Part shown: positions 55,822 through 63,960 of the stretch, in pieces | Layout: every line of letters begins with the position of its first letter | How positions within the stretch are numbered: the first letter of the stretch is position 1 | DNA from: Flavobacterium gelidicaeli | GTDB taxonomy: Bacteria > Bacteroidota > Bacteroidia > Flavobacteriales > Flavobacteriaceae | Direction: 5' to 3' | DNA: 64,000 nucleotides | NCBI RefSeq assembly: GCF_013294005.1 | Contig: NZ_JABSNK010000008.1 | Location: 124,001 to 188,000 of the forward strand | Made by a program: the position numbers and the translations under genes | The notes under the pieces: generated by a model | What the model was told of the DNA's origin: nothing | What the model saw: the letters and a program-made list of their open reading frames with translations, nothing else | The model's database searches: none

Positions 55822-56859
55822 TTAAGGTGCTGGATCAGGAATTATTGCCTGTACACCATCAATTGCTTTTAAAACATCTTCAGATAAAGTGACATTGATG
55901 GTATCTATATTTTCTTTTAATTGTCCCAAAGTAGTTGCTCCAATAATAGTACTCGTCAAAAACGGTTTTTGTTCGATAAAAGCAAGTGCTAATTCCGTTA
56001 ACGTTAATCCATTTTTAACTGCAATTTCATGGTATAATTTTGTTGCCTCAGTACATTGAGCGCTATTGTATCTTGTGTATTGTGGGAACAAGTTGATTCT
56101 TGCTTTTGGATGACTTTCTCCCGTTAAAAACTTACCTGATAAAACTCCAAATCCCATTGGCGAATAAGCCAACAAACCTACATTTTCTCTAGCGCAAATC
56201 TCAGAAGAAGCATTTTCAAAAAGTCGATTTAACAGCGAATAAGGATTCTGTATCGTTTTTACTCGAGGCAAATTATTGTATTTATTCTCCTCTAGAAAAC
56301 GCATAATTCCCCACGCATTTTCATTAGAAAGACCTATGTGTTTTATTTTTCCTTCTTTCACAAATCCATCAAGAGTAGTTAATACTTCATGAATATTATC
56401 TTCCCACTCATCATCCTGTAATGTAAAACCACGTTGACCAAAGGTATTTGTTTTTCTTTCTGGCCAGTGCAATTGATACAAGTCCAAATAATCCGTTTGC
56501 AAACGTTTCAAACTATTGTCTAAGGCATATTTAATACTTTCAGGAGAAAAGTCAACCTTGTCACGCATATAAGTAAAATTAGGATTTGGACCTGCAATTT
56601 TTGAAGCCAAAACTACCTCTTCTCTCCTACCTGATTTTTTTAACCAAGTTCCAATTACTTTTTCTGTACTTCCGTAAGTTTTTTCACTTGCTGGAATAGA
56701 ATACATCTCGGCAGTATCAAAAAAATTCACGCCACGTTCTAAGGCATAATCCATTTGAGCATGTCCTTCAGCTTCTGTATTTTGTTGACCAAAAGTCATT
56801 GTACCTAAACAAATCTTGCTAACTTTTATATCGGTATTGGGTAATGTAGTATATTTCAT
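55822..56859 (-). CDS. Tas-like aldo/keto reductase
   Basis: 345 residues from the ATG at 56859 (MKYTTLPNTDIKVSKICLGT), matching the length of E. coli Tas. The 21 residues upstream in frame lie before the -7 box and are rejected. Catalytic Tyr is in FDTAEMYSIP, Lys in VLASKIAGP, His in YQLHWPER; the NADP-binding end is STIIGATTLGQLKENI. It reduces carbonyl substrates with NADPH; the physiological substrate is not known. It follows the OmpA gene on the same strand but after a terminator, so it is its own unit. Confidence 0.92.
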   Translation of the reverse strand: MKYTTLPNTDIKVSKICLGTMTFGQQNTEAEGHAQMDYALERGVNFFDTAEMYSIPASEKTYGSTEKVIGTWLKKSGRREEVVLASKIAGPNPNFTYMRDKVDFSPESIKYALDNSLKRLQTDYLDLYQLHWPERKTNTFGQRGFTLQDDEWEDNIHEVLTTLDGFVKEGKIKHIGLSNENAWGIMRFLEENKYNNLPRVKTIQNPYSLLNRLFENASSEICARENVGLLAYSPMGFGVLSGKFLTGESHPKARINLFPQYTRYNSAQCTEATKLYHEIAVKNGLTLTELALAFIEQKPFLTSTIIGATTLGQLKENIDTINVTLSEDVLKAIDGVQAIIPDPAP

Positions 56860-56885
56860 TATATTTTTATTCGATTTTGAAAACA

Positions 56886-56893
56886 CAAAGTTA
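56886..56893 (-). promoter_or_regulatory. -7 box of the Tas-like gene
   Basis: TAACTTTG on the minus strand, 27 bases before the ATG at 56859, supporting that start. Confidence 0.55.
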
Positions 56894-56911
56894 CAAAGGT
56901 TTTTATAATAG

Positions 56912-56945
56912 AAAAGGCTCAAAGAATGTCTTTGAGCCTTTTTTA
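56912..56945 (-). terminator. Terminator after the OmpA-family gene
   Basis: Perfect stem AAAAGGCTCAAAGA / TCTTTGAGCCTTTT, loop ATG, located between the OmpA stop (56965) and the Tas promoter. Confidence 0.75.
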
Positions 56946-56964
56946 ACTTTTACTTAATAGTAGT

Positions 56965-57906
56965 TTAGTTGATCTCTTTTAACATATCAGCAATTTCATC
57001 TAATCTTGGCGTTAAAATTATTTCAATTCTACGATTCTTCGCTTTTCCTTCAGCAGTAGCATTAGATGCTAGTGGGGCATATTCACTTCTTCCCGCAGCA
57101 GTAAGGTTTTGTTTGTTCACATTAGCGTTTTCTCCTAAAATAGCAACAATTGCCGTTGCTCTTTTTGTTGATAAATCCCAGTTATTAGCAATTGGCCCTG
57201 AACTAGAAAACCCATCATTATCAGTATGACCTTCAATCAAAACAGCAATATCCGGATTATCTCCCAATACTTTACCTACTTCAACTACTGCTTTCTTACC
57301 TTCAGAACCTACAGAATAACTTCCTGAATTAAAAAGCAATTTATTTTCCATAGAAACATACACTTTACCATTTTTTTGCTCTACGGTAAGTCCTTTGCCT
57401 TCAAAACTATTCAAAGCATTTGACAAGGTCTCTTTTAATTTTTTCATAGTAGCTTCTTTCGCCGCAACTAATGATTCTAATTCTTCTAAACGTTGTGCAT
57501 TTTTACTCAAACGCTCTTGCTCAATCGCTAACGCTTTTGCTTTAGCATCTAATTGAGCTAACAAATCACGGTTTTTACTCATGTTAGCCTGCAACGCATC
57601 ACTGCTATTTTTTTCTAAAGCACTGTAGGATTGTTGTAGAACGTCCATTTTATTTTGCAAAGCACTTTTATCAGCCAGTAGTTTATCACGTTCTGATTTC
57701 ACTTTATTCATCTCTGTTTTTAAAGAATCTTGTGCCATTTCTAGCTGATTTTTATTTAACAATAGATCCGCATTACCATCAGCAAGAACTCTATTTTCTT
57801 TTTTCAAATCAGTATACTTATTCTCTAAATCAGCGTATATTTTTTTAGAAACACATGAGCTTGCAAATGCGATTACTATTAATCCTAAGGAAATTTTTTT
57901 TATCAT
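56965..57906 (-). CDS. OmpA-family lipoprotein with coiled coil
   Basis: 313 residues. Lipoprotein signal with Cys18 (VIAFASSC). Residues about 25-165 are a long coiled coil rich in Leu, Lys, Gln and Glu (for example MAQDSLKTEMNKVKSERDKL). The C-terminal ~125 residues are an OmpA peptidoglycan-binding domain: KLLFNSGSYSVGSEGKKAV, VLIEGHTDNDGF, NWDLSTKRATAIV, and GKAKNRRIEIIL with the conserved Asp and Arg that hold diaminopimelate. It anchors the outer membrane to the wall. Single gene ended by the hairpin at 56912. Confidence 0.9.
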   Translation of the reverse strand: MIKKISLGLIVIAFASSCVSKKIYADLENKYTDLKKENRVLADGNADLLLNKNQLEMAQDSLKTEMNKVKSERDKLLADKSALQNKMDVLQQSYSALEKNSSDALQANMSKNRDLLAQLDAKAKALAIEQERLSKNAQRLEELESLVAAKEATMKKLKETLSNALNSFEGKGLTVEQKNGKVYVSMENKLLFNSGSYSVGSEGKKAVVEVGKVLGDNPDIAVLIEGHTDNDGFSSSGPIANNWDLSTKRATAIVAILGENANVNKQNLTAAGRSEYAPLASNATAEGKAKNRRIEIILTPRLDEIADMLKEIN

Positions 57907-57933
57907 TTTTATATTTTAAAATTGTGATTTAAT

Positions 57934-58698
57934 TTATGCTATTTCTACTAAAACAGGGCAATGGTCTGAATGTTTTGCCTCGGGTAATATTACGGCTCTT
58001 TTTATCTTGTCTTTAAGTGGTGCGCTCACTAAACAATAATCAATACGCCATCCTTTGTTGTTTGCTCTCGCGGTAGGAACACGCATAGTCCACCAAGTAT
58101 AATTATCAGGTTCTTTGTTTAAAAAACGAAAACTATCAACAAATCCATTATCTAAAAAATCAGTTAACCAGCTGCGCTCTGCAGGTAAAAACCCTGAGAC
58201 ATTTTTATTTCTAATAGGATCGTGAATATCAATTGCCTCATGACAAATATTATAATCACCACAAATCACAAGATTAGGGATGTCCTTTTTTAAGTCAGTA
58301 ATGTAATTTTGAAAATCATCCATATACATAAATTTATGACTCAATCTTTCACTATTTGTTCCTGACGGCAAATACAAACTCATCACAGAAAGTGAATCAA
58401 AATCAACACGAATATTCCTACCCTCAAAATCCATGTGTTCAATTCCAGTACCATAAACTACATTATTGGGCTTCACTTTGCACAATATTGCGACACCACT
58501 ATACCCTTTTTTTGTAGCTGGAAACCAGTAGTGATAAGGGTAACCAGCAAGCTCAAAATCCAATAACGGAATTTGCTCTGGCGTTGCCTTAATTTCCTGA
58601 AGACAAATTACATCGGGATCTGCTTGTTGCAACCAAGTTATGAAACCTTTGGAAATCGCAGCACGAATTCCGTTTACATTATAGGAGATTATTCTCAT
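57934..58698 (-). CDS. xth: Exodeoxyribonuclease III / AP endonuclease
   Basis: 254 residues, normal ExoA/Xth length. Catalytic parts of the endonuclease/exonuclease/phosphatase fold are present: MRIISYNVNGIRAA (Asn7), CLQEIKA (Glu), YLPSGT, GDYNICHEAIDI and the end WRIDYCLVS plus EAKHSDHCPVLVE with the catalytic Asp-His. It cuts DNA at abasic sites in base excision repair. The gene is just upstream of the OmpA gene (27 bases) and they may share a transcript. Its -7 box is at 58719. Confidence 0.95.
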   Translation of the reverse strand: MRIISYNVNGIRAAISKGFITWLQQADPDVICLQEIKATPEQIPLLDFELAGYPYHYWFPATKKGYSGVAILCKVKPNNVVYGTGIEHMDFEGRNIRVDFDSLSVMSLYLPSGTNSERLSHKFMYMDDFQNYITDLKKDIPNLVICGDYNICHEAIDIHDPIRNKNVSGFLPAERSWLTDFLDNGFVDSFRFLNKEPDNYTWWTMRVPTARANNKGWRIDYCLVSAPLKDKIKRAVILPEAKHSDHCPVLVEIA

Positions 58699-58718
58699 TT
58701 TTTATCCATTTTGATTTT

Positions 58719-58726
58719 CAAAAGTA
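58719..58726 (-). promoter_or_regulatory. -7 box of xth
   Basis: TACTTTTG on the minus strand, 21 bases before the start at 58698. Confidence 0.5.
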
Positions 58727-58801
58727 CTAAAAATAAAAAAGTTTCTCTCATAAAAACCTTAAAATCCAATCCATAAATGATTAGATAATAGAGTTTTTTT
58801 C

Positions 58802-58809
58802 TATCTTTG
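58802..58809 (+). promoter_or_regulatory. -7 box of the OlsF-like gene
   Basis: TATCTTTG, 27 bases before the ATG at 58836. Confidence 0.5.
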
Positions 58810-58835
58810 TTTTTCGCTCGAAAAATACAAAATAA

Positions 58836-60638
58836 ATGGGTTTAGTTACCGCCAAAGAAGTTGCAAAAGCTATAAACGCTGAGAAATATGGGGTTTTCGG
58901 AACCTTTTCCGGTTGGTTATTAATGAAAGTACTTAAGATTTCTAAGCTCAATAAATTCTACGATAGAAATAAACATCTTGAAGACACTGATTTTTTAAAT
59001 GCAATTGTAGACGAATTACAAATAAAATTTGAAATTCCTGAAGAAGATTTAAAACGTTTGCCCAAAGATGGCGCCTATATCACCATATCTAACCATCCGC
59101 TGGGAGGGATTGATGGTGTTTTGTTGTTAAAATTAATGCTTGAAAGAGAACCTAATTTTAAGATCATTGCTAATTTTCTTTTACACCGAATAGCCCCTTT
59201 AAAAAAATACATCATGCCAGTGAATCCTTTTGAAAATCATAAGGATATCAAATCAAGCGTGGTAGGAATCAAAGAAACGTTACGCCATTTAAGCGACGGA
59301 AAGCCATTAGGTATGTTTCCTGCAGGAGAAGTTTCTAGTTATAGAGATGGACAATTAATGGTAGACAAACCCTGGGAAGAAGGCGCAATTAAAGTAATTA
59401 GAAAAGCACAGGTCCCTGTTGTTCCTATTTATTTTCATGCTAAAAACAGCCGCCTTTTCTACTTACTTTCTAAGATTAGCGGCACTTTTAGAACTGCAAA
59501 GCTGCCATCAGAAGTTTTTAGTCAAAAAAATCGCGTTATAAAAGTACGTATCGGAAAACCAATATCTGTAGCTGAGCAAAACGAACATAAATCATTAGAA
59601 AGCTATTCAGAGTTTTTACGAAAGAAAACCTACATGCTAGCGAATCCTTTTGAAAAAGAAAGTAAATTACTAACTACGCCGCATTTAAAACTTCCAAAAA
59701 GTCCTAAAGAAATTGCAACTCCCGCTAAAAGCGAAATGATAATTGCCGAAGTAGACAAACTACGCGAGATGGATTGCAGGTTATTACAAAGTAAGAACTA
59801 CGAAGTGTTTTTTGCGGAAGCGAAAAACATACCAAATGTTCTACACGAAATAGGTCGCTTGCGCGAAATCACCTTTAGAGCAGTAGGCGAAGGAACGAAT
59901 GAATCCCTTGATTTAGATAAATTTGACCAATACTACCACCATTTATTTCTTTGGGATGACGAAGCTAAAAAAATAGCTGGAGCTTACCGCATGGGATTAG
60001 GGTCGGAGATTTTTCCTAAGTACGGAATTGAAGGTTTTTATTTAAATGAACTCTTCCGTTTTGAACATGAGTTACACGATATGATGCACAAATCTATTGA
60101 AATGGGTCGTGCATTTATCATCAAAGAATACCAACAAAAGCCAATGCCATTGTTCCTTTTATGGAAAGGAATCATTCATACTACATTGCGTTTCCCAGAA
60201 CATAAATACCTTTTAGGTGGCGTAAGTATTAGCAATCAATTTTCTGATTTCTCAAAATCGTTAATGATTGAATTCATGAAATCAAATTATTACGATCCGT
60301 ATATTGCTCAATATATTCACCCTAAAAAGGCATATAAAGTAAAATTAAAAGACGCTGATAAAGATTTCATATTTAATGAAACAGAAGCCGACTTGAATAA
60401 ATTTGATAAAATTATTGATGAACTAGAGCCAGGCGTATTGCGTTTACCTGTATTGATTAAAAAATACATCAAACAAAATGCAAAAGTAGTTGCCTTCAAT
60501 GTTGACCCATTATTTAATAACGCAGTAGATGGATTGATGTATATTAGAATTGCAGATATCCCTGAAAGCACCATGAAACCCGTTATGGAAGAATTTCAAG
60601 CTGAATTAGAGCGCAAACTCACTGAGAAGGAAGATTAA
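58836..60638 (+). CDS. olsF: OlsF-like bifunctional acyltransferase (ornithine lipid synthesis)
   Basis: 600 residues in two parts. Residues about 60-280 are a PlsC-type O-acyltransferase: ITISNHPLGGIDGVLLLKL with the His and Asp, GMFPAGEVSSY, and VPVVPIYFHAKNSRLF. Residues about 330-590 look like an OlsB/GNAT-type N-acyltransferase (RLREITFRAVGEGTNESLDL, GAYRMGLG, EMGRAFI, MPLFLLWKGI). This combination is known for OlsF, which makes ornithine or related aminolipids and was reported in Serratia and Flavobacterium johnsoniae. The catalytic spacing here is H-x5-D, against the usual H-x4-D. A terminator follows at 60660. Confidence 0.82.
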   Translation: MGLVTAKEVAKAINAEKYGVFGTFSGWLLMKVLKISKLNKFYDRNKHLEDTDFLNAIVDELQIKFEIPEEDLKRLPKDGAYITISNHPLGGIDGVLLLKLMLEREPNFKIIANFLLHRIAPLKKYIMPVNPFENHKDIKSSVVGIKETLRHLSDGKPLGMFPAGEVSSYRDGQLMVDKPWEEGAIKVIRKAQVPVVPIYFHAKNSRLFYLLSKISGTFRTAKLPSEVFSQKNRVIKVRIGKPISVAEQNEHKSLESYSEFLRKKTYMLANPFEKESKLLTTPHLKLPKSPKEIATPAKSEMIIAEVDKLREMDCRLLQSKNYEVFFAEAKNIPNVLHEIGRLREITFRAVGEGTNESLDLDKFDQYYHHLFLWDDEAKKIAGAYRMGLGSEIFPKYGIEGFYLNELFRFEHELHDMMHKSIEMGRAFIIKEYQQKPMPLFLLWKGIIHTTLRFPEHKYLLGGVSISNQFSDFSKSLMIEFMKSNYYDPYIAQYIHPKKAYKVKLKDADKDFIFNETEADLNKFDKIIDELEPGVLRLPVLIKKYIKQNAKVVAFNVDPLFNNAVDGLMYIRIADIPESTMKPVMEEFQAELERKLTEKED

Positions 60639-60659
60639 TTTCTCTATATTATAAAAGCT

Positions 60660-60688
60660 AAAAAGTCTCGACAATGTCGAGACTTTTT
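60660..60688. terminator. Bidirectional terminator after the OlsF-like gene
   Basis: Perfect stem AAAAAGTCTCGAC / GTCGAGACTTTTT, loop AAT, between convergent genes. Confidence 0.85.
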
Positions 60689-60700
60689 TATGTCTTAAAA

Positions 60701-62074
60701 TCAATTTGTTTTAAATACAGCATCAACTGGCTCCCATAGCTCAATTTTATTGCCTTCCGGATCTAGAATCCATCCGAACTTACCATAATCAAATGATTGC
60801 ATTTCTCCTACAATAGTTACGCCTTCAGTTTTTAGCGTTGCTAATAATCCCTCAAGATTATGCACTCTAAAATTCTGCATGAACTGTTTTTCACTTGGCG
60901 CAAAATAAGTAGTATCAGCTGCAAATGGAGACCATTGAGTAGCACAATCGTTACCTTCATTATCTTTCCACCAAAATGTTGATCCGTAATCATCTGTTTT
61001 TAAACCAAGATATTTACCGTACCAAGCAACTAATTCTTTGGAGTTTTTAGATTTAAAGAAAAAACCACCTATTCCAATTACCCTTTTTTGCGTAACAACT
61101 TCTATTTCTGATTCAAAATATTTTGCTTTTATCTTATCTACAATAACCTGCGCTAGACGCTCGTGACTTTCAAATGTCCAACCGGCAACGTGGGGAGTCA
61201 AAATCACATTTGGCGCTTCTAATAAATATTGAAAAGCTTCAGGCGTATTATCTTCTTGAAATAGTGTTTCAAAAGACAGTTTTTCATATTCTAAGACATC
61301 AAGCCCTGCTCCTAACACTTTAGCTGATTTCATTGCTGTAACTAAATCAGCTGTAACAATATTTTTACCTCTTGAAGTATTGATTATCCAAAATGGTTTA
61401 GTAAAACCATTGATAAAAGCCGTATCGACCATTTTATCCGTTTCTGGTGTCCACGGAATATGCAAACTCAATACCTCTGCTTTTTGTTGAAATTCGGCTA
61501 ACGAAACTTGTTTAGCATTTACATCGCCAACATTCTCAAGAATATCATAGCACAAAACTTCAACATCAAAACCACGCAGTTTTTTGGCAAACGATTTTCC
61601 CATATTTCCATAACCAATGATTCCAACAGTTTTTCCATCCAATTCATGGCCGCGATTACCCTCTCGATTCCAGTGACCCGAACGAATTTCCTTATCGGCT
61701 GTGTTAAATTTATTGAAAAGGGAAAGAATCATCCCTAAAGTATGCTCTGCAACAGCATTGCGATTTCCTTCAGGAGCGGCGATAAGCGTTACATTTTTGT
61801 TTGTTGCATATTCGCAGTCTATACTTTCGAGACCAGCGCCTACACGTGCTATAAACTGAAGATTTATAGCTTTATCAAGGAATTGTTTATCAATCTTAAA
61901 CCGACTTCGAATAACGATTCCTTGATAGTCATGAATCTTAGCTTCTACTTCTTCTTTTGTAGAAGTAAAATCGGTATGATTTGTAAATCCTAACGCTTGC
62001 AATTGCTCCATCATAATGGGATTATTGCTATCTATATGTAGAATTTTAATATTTTCGGGATGCAACATGATCAT
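60701..62074 (-). CDS. 2-hydroxyacid (phosphoglycerate-type) dehydrogenase fused to a VOC/glyoxalase domain
   Basis: 457 residues. Residues about 10-320 are a D-isomer 2-hydroxyacid dehydrogenase: Rossmann loop GIIGYGNMGK (151-160), catalytic Arg235 (NTSRG), Glu264 and His295 (TPHVAGW). From residue ~331 (RVIGIGGFFFKSKN) to the end is a complete VOC-type domain (WYGKYLGLKTDDYG, FGWILDPEGNKIELWEP). The VOC opening looks like the N-terminus of a free-standing protein, so the two genes appear joined by loss of a stop. Start could be residue 1 or 3. Likely NAD-linked oxidation of 3-phosphoglycerate or a related acid; -7 box at 62090. Confidence 0.85.
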   Translation of the reverse strand: MIMLHPENIKILHIDSNNPIMMEQLQALGFTNHTDFTSTKEEVEAKIHDYQGIVIRSRFKIDKQFLDKAINLQFIARVGAGLESIDCEYATNKNVTLIAAPEGNRNAVAEHTLGMILSLFNKFNTADKEIRSGHWNREGNRGHELDGKTVGIIGYGNMGKSFAKKLRGFDVEVLCYDILENVGDVNAKQVSLAEFQQKAEVLSLHIPWTPETDKMVDTAFINGFTKPFWIINTSRGKNIVTADLVTAMKSAKVLGAGLDVLEYEKLSFETLFQEDNTPEAFQYLLEAPNVILTPHVAGWTFESHERLAQVIVDKIKAKYFESEIEVVTQKRVIGIGGFFFKSKNSKELVAWYGKYLGLKTDDYGSTFWWKDNEGNDCATQWSPFAADTTYFAPSEKQFMQNFRVHNLEGLLATLKTEGVTIVGEMQSFDYGKFGWILDPEGNKIELWEPVDAVFKTN

Positions 62075-62089
62075 TTATTTTCTGTTGCC

Positions 62090-62097
62090 CAAAGTTA
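62090..62097 (-). promoter_or_regulatory. -7 box of the dehydrogenase-VOC fusion gene
   Basis: TAACTTTG on the minus strand, 16 bases before the start at 62074, overlapping the stop of the small membrane protein gene. Confidence 0.5.
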
Positions 62098-62307
62098 CAA
62101 ATTAGAATTAGGATTTTTTTGTATTTGCTTTTTATAATTGTATCGCATGTACAAAGCCATAAATAACCCAAAGAAGATTAAATTGGCCATAAATTTCCAT
62201 ACGTTAAACTGCTTACTGTCTATAAGATCCCACATTGCCATAACTACAGCAAATACAGTTCCTCCTGCCACAAAAGCTTTCAGCATTATTTTATAAGTTG
62301 GTTTCAT
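62095..62307 (-). CDS. Small two-helix membrane protein, unknown
   Basis: 70 residues from the ATG at 62307. Two membrane segments (about 7-26 and 36-53) are followed by a lysine-rich tail (RYNYKKQIQKNPNSNL). The start overlaps the stop of the lipoprotein gene by ATGA, so the two are translationally coupled; an upstream ATG in this frame lies deep in that gene and is rejected. No function recognised. Its length and coupling suggest that it works with the lipoprotein. Confidence 0.65.
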   Translation of the reverse strand: MKPTYKIMLKAFVAGGTVFAVVMAMWDLIDSKQFNVWKFMANLIFFGLFMALYMRYNYKKQIQKNPNSNL

Positions 62308-62699
62308 GATTTTATTTTTTTTATATATTCTTTTTGGTAACAATCGTAGCATTCATCATTTAAAAGCAATTTATTTCCTTCTAAAACATAAGATTGACTT
62401 GGACTGCCAGAAGTATAAACAAGCATTTGTTTGTCTCCACCAAAAATAGATTTTTTAGTTTCAATAGTATAGTTTTCGGTTGCTATTAAAGTACCATTTT
62501 CATAAATCTTAACTTCAGATTTAGAGATTTGAATTTCCTTATTGGTTGTTGGAGTTGTTGTTCTTCCAGTGATACCACCACTCATTGCAACTAATTTCCA
62601 AGTACCTTCAATAGATTGTGTATTAGTAACAGCTTCAGTAGTTGATGAACAACTAAGAAAACCGAATAACAATGCAGCAAATAATACTAACTTTTTCAT
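62304..62699 (-). CDS. Small lipocalin/META-like lipoprotein
   Basis: 131 residues. Lipoprotein signal with Cys17 (FGFLSC) followed by SSTTEA. The mature part begins SIEGTWKLVAMSGG, the hallmark opening of lipocalin-like and META-type beta-barrels, and continues with repeated strands (KSEVKIYENGTLIATENYTI, YVLEGNKLLLND). A Cys-x2-Cys near the end (DECYDCYQKEY) could bind metal or form a disulphide. Probably in the outer membrane or periplasm; ligand unknown. First of a two-gene unit with the small membrane protein. Confidence 0.75.
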   Translation of the reverse strand: MKKLVLFAALLFGFLSCSSTTEAVTNTQSIEGTWKLVAMSGGITGRTTTPTTNKEIQISKSEVKIYENGTLIATENYTIETKKSIFGGDKQMLVYTSGSPSQSYVLEGNKLLLNDECYDCYQKEYIKKIKS

Positions 62700-62781
62700 A
62701 AGATATGTTTTTTAGCTAAGATGCTAATATACAACAATGGTTGCGTAATTTTTGCAAGAATATTAATCAGTGTAATTTACA

Positions 62782-62836
62782 TGCCCGCATGAGGGATAGC
62801 AGCAAGCTACCCACGTAGCGCGTATAGCCCGACACC
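62782..62836 (+). repeat. Flavobacterial hairpin element, copy 4 (divergent)
   Basis: GCCCGCATGAGGGATAGCAGC, a small stem GCTAC CCAC GTAGC, then GCGTATAGCCCGACACC. Shares GATAGCAG on the left and ATAGC..GA on the right with copies 1-3 but has a shorter centre. Fills most of the 62700-62905 gap with the terminator beside it. Confidence 0.5.
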
Positions 62837-62890
62837 ATTAAAAAAAGGGCTTCATTAACACTCATGCTAATAAGACCCTTTTTTTAATGG
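62835..62890. terminator. Large inverted repeat, terminator-like
   Basis: Fifteen-base perfect inverted repeat CCATTAAAAAAAGGG / CCCTTTTTTTAATGG around a 26-base loop, just beyond the 3' end of the proC relic. Confidence 0.65.
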
Positions 62891-62905
62891 GGGAACGCTC
62901 AAAAG

Positions 62906-63341
62906 TCAATTCCTTATAGGTTTATCCATTGATTTTTTTAATGCTGCTTTGATTCCGCGAATTATTGATGAACTAAAACCGTGCGATTCCATTTCTCTTA
63001 TTCCCGCTATGGTACAACCTTGTGGTGTAGTCACGCGATCAATTAATTGTTCTGGGCGCACTTGTTCTTTCATTAGCATTTTGGCCGCTCCTTTTACGGT
63101 TTGTGCCGTAATTTCTAGGGGCCGTTTGCCAGTCAAAACCAATCTCAATTCCAGCTTGCATAGACGCACGTATGTAACGTAATGCAAATACTGTTCCTGA
63201 GGCCGCAAGCACTGTTGCCGCATCCATTAATTTCTCATCAATAACTGGTGCTGTACCAAGATCTGCAAACAGTTTTACCACTTTTGGATCTGGCTCCGTT
63301 TTAAAAGCCCGATTCTTCCATTTTTCTATACCAGTCTGCAA
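62906..63341 (-). pseudogene. proC: Decayed 3' part of proC (pyrroline-5-carboxylate reductase)
   Basis: Two overlapping frames together give the middle and C-terminal part of ProC. From about 63320 comes KVVKLFADLGTAPVIDEKLM then DAATVLAASGTVFALRYIRA and GFDWQTA. After a one-base frameshift near 63120 the second frame continues PLEITAQTVKGAAKMLMKEQ, VTTPQGCTIAGIREMESHGF. The NADP-binding N-terminal half is missing; sequence to the right belongs to a transposase relic. ProC normally makes proline from pyrroline-5-carboxylate, so if the cell is proline-independent another copy must exist. Confidence 0.85.
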
Positions 63342-63344
63342 AAT

Positions 63345-63960
63345 TTTAACATAACGACATATTTATCGTTATTATTGTTGTAAATAGCTCTTAGTTACTG
63401 AGACAAAACATATTGTGTTTTTAAATCAGGATAGATTTCAAATAGAAGCTGTGCTCTTTCTACTTGGGCATGCGTCCACTTTTCTCTTCATTTATATAGT
63501 AAATAGCGACTTCTAGCTAATAACTGTTTTACAGTATATCCATTATTTTTAAAGTTGGGGGAATGTAAGTTTTGTTTTCTGATTTAGCTTGTAGTATCGG
63601 CTGGTTCTCTCTATCCATTACCTCCCAGCGGTACTTGATTCTAATTTCTTGTAATGTCTCTAAGACTAATTCATGTACATGGATGCGATCTGTTACTTGT
63701 ATGGCTTTTGAAAAACATTTTTTAGCTATCAACTTCATGGTATTGGCCATATCAAGAGTGATCTCTATAACTGCTTGTCTTTTTTTTTAAATTGATTTTA
63801 CTAACTTGTTCTGTTTTAGTACCAACAACAATAGCCACTAATGATCCTTTTTTGCCTTTTTCTTTTTTATTGGCTACAATAGATACAGTTCACCTTAGGA
63901 CAAGGCAACTTTGTCAATTGCAAGATGAGTACATTTTAGGGTAGATAATCCATTGATGGG
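63345..63960 (-). pseudogene. Decayed ISL3-type transposase
   Basis: Pieces in several minus-strand frames match ISL3-like DDE transposases of Bacteroidota. AIDKVALS-stop-GELYTIV near 63920-63880 contains the first catalytic Asp. GSLVAIVVGTKTEQV follows, then EITLDMANTMKLIAKKCFSK (second Asp, about 63770), VTDRIHVHELVLETLQEIRI, and further on KQLLARSRYLLYK and HAQVERAQLLFEIYPDLKTQ (about 63530-63420). At least one nonsense mutation and two frameshifts are visible, and the C-terminal third with the last catalytic residue is missing where the proC relic begins. Terminal inverted repeats are not seen. Confidence 0.75.

Noticed and set aside
56860..56922. Long N-terminus of the Tas-like reductase
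   Set aside because: Promoter at 56886-56893 is downstream of that ATG; Tas proteins start at MKYTTLP-like sequence.
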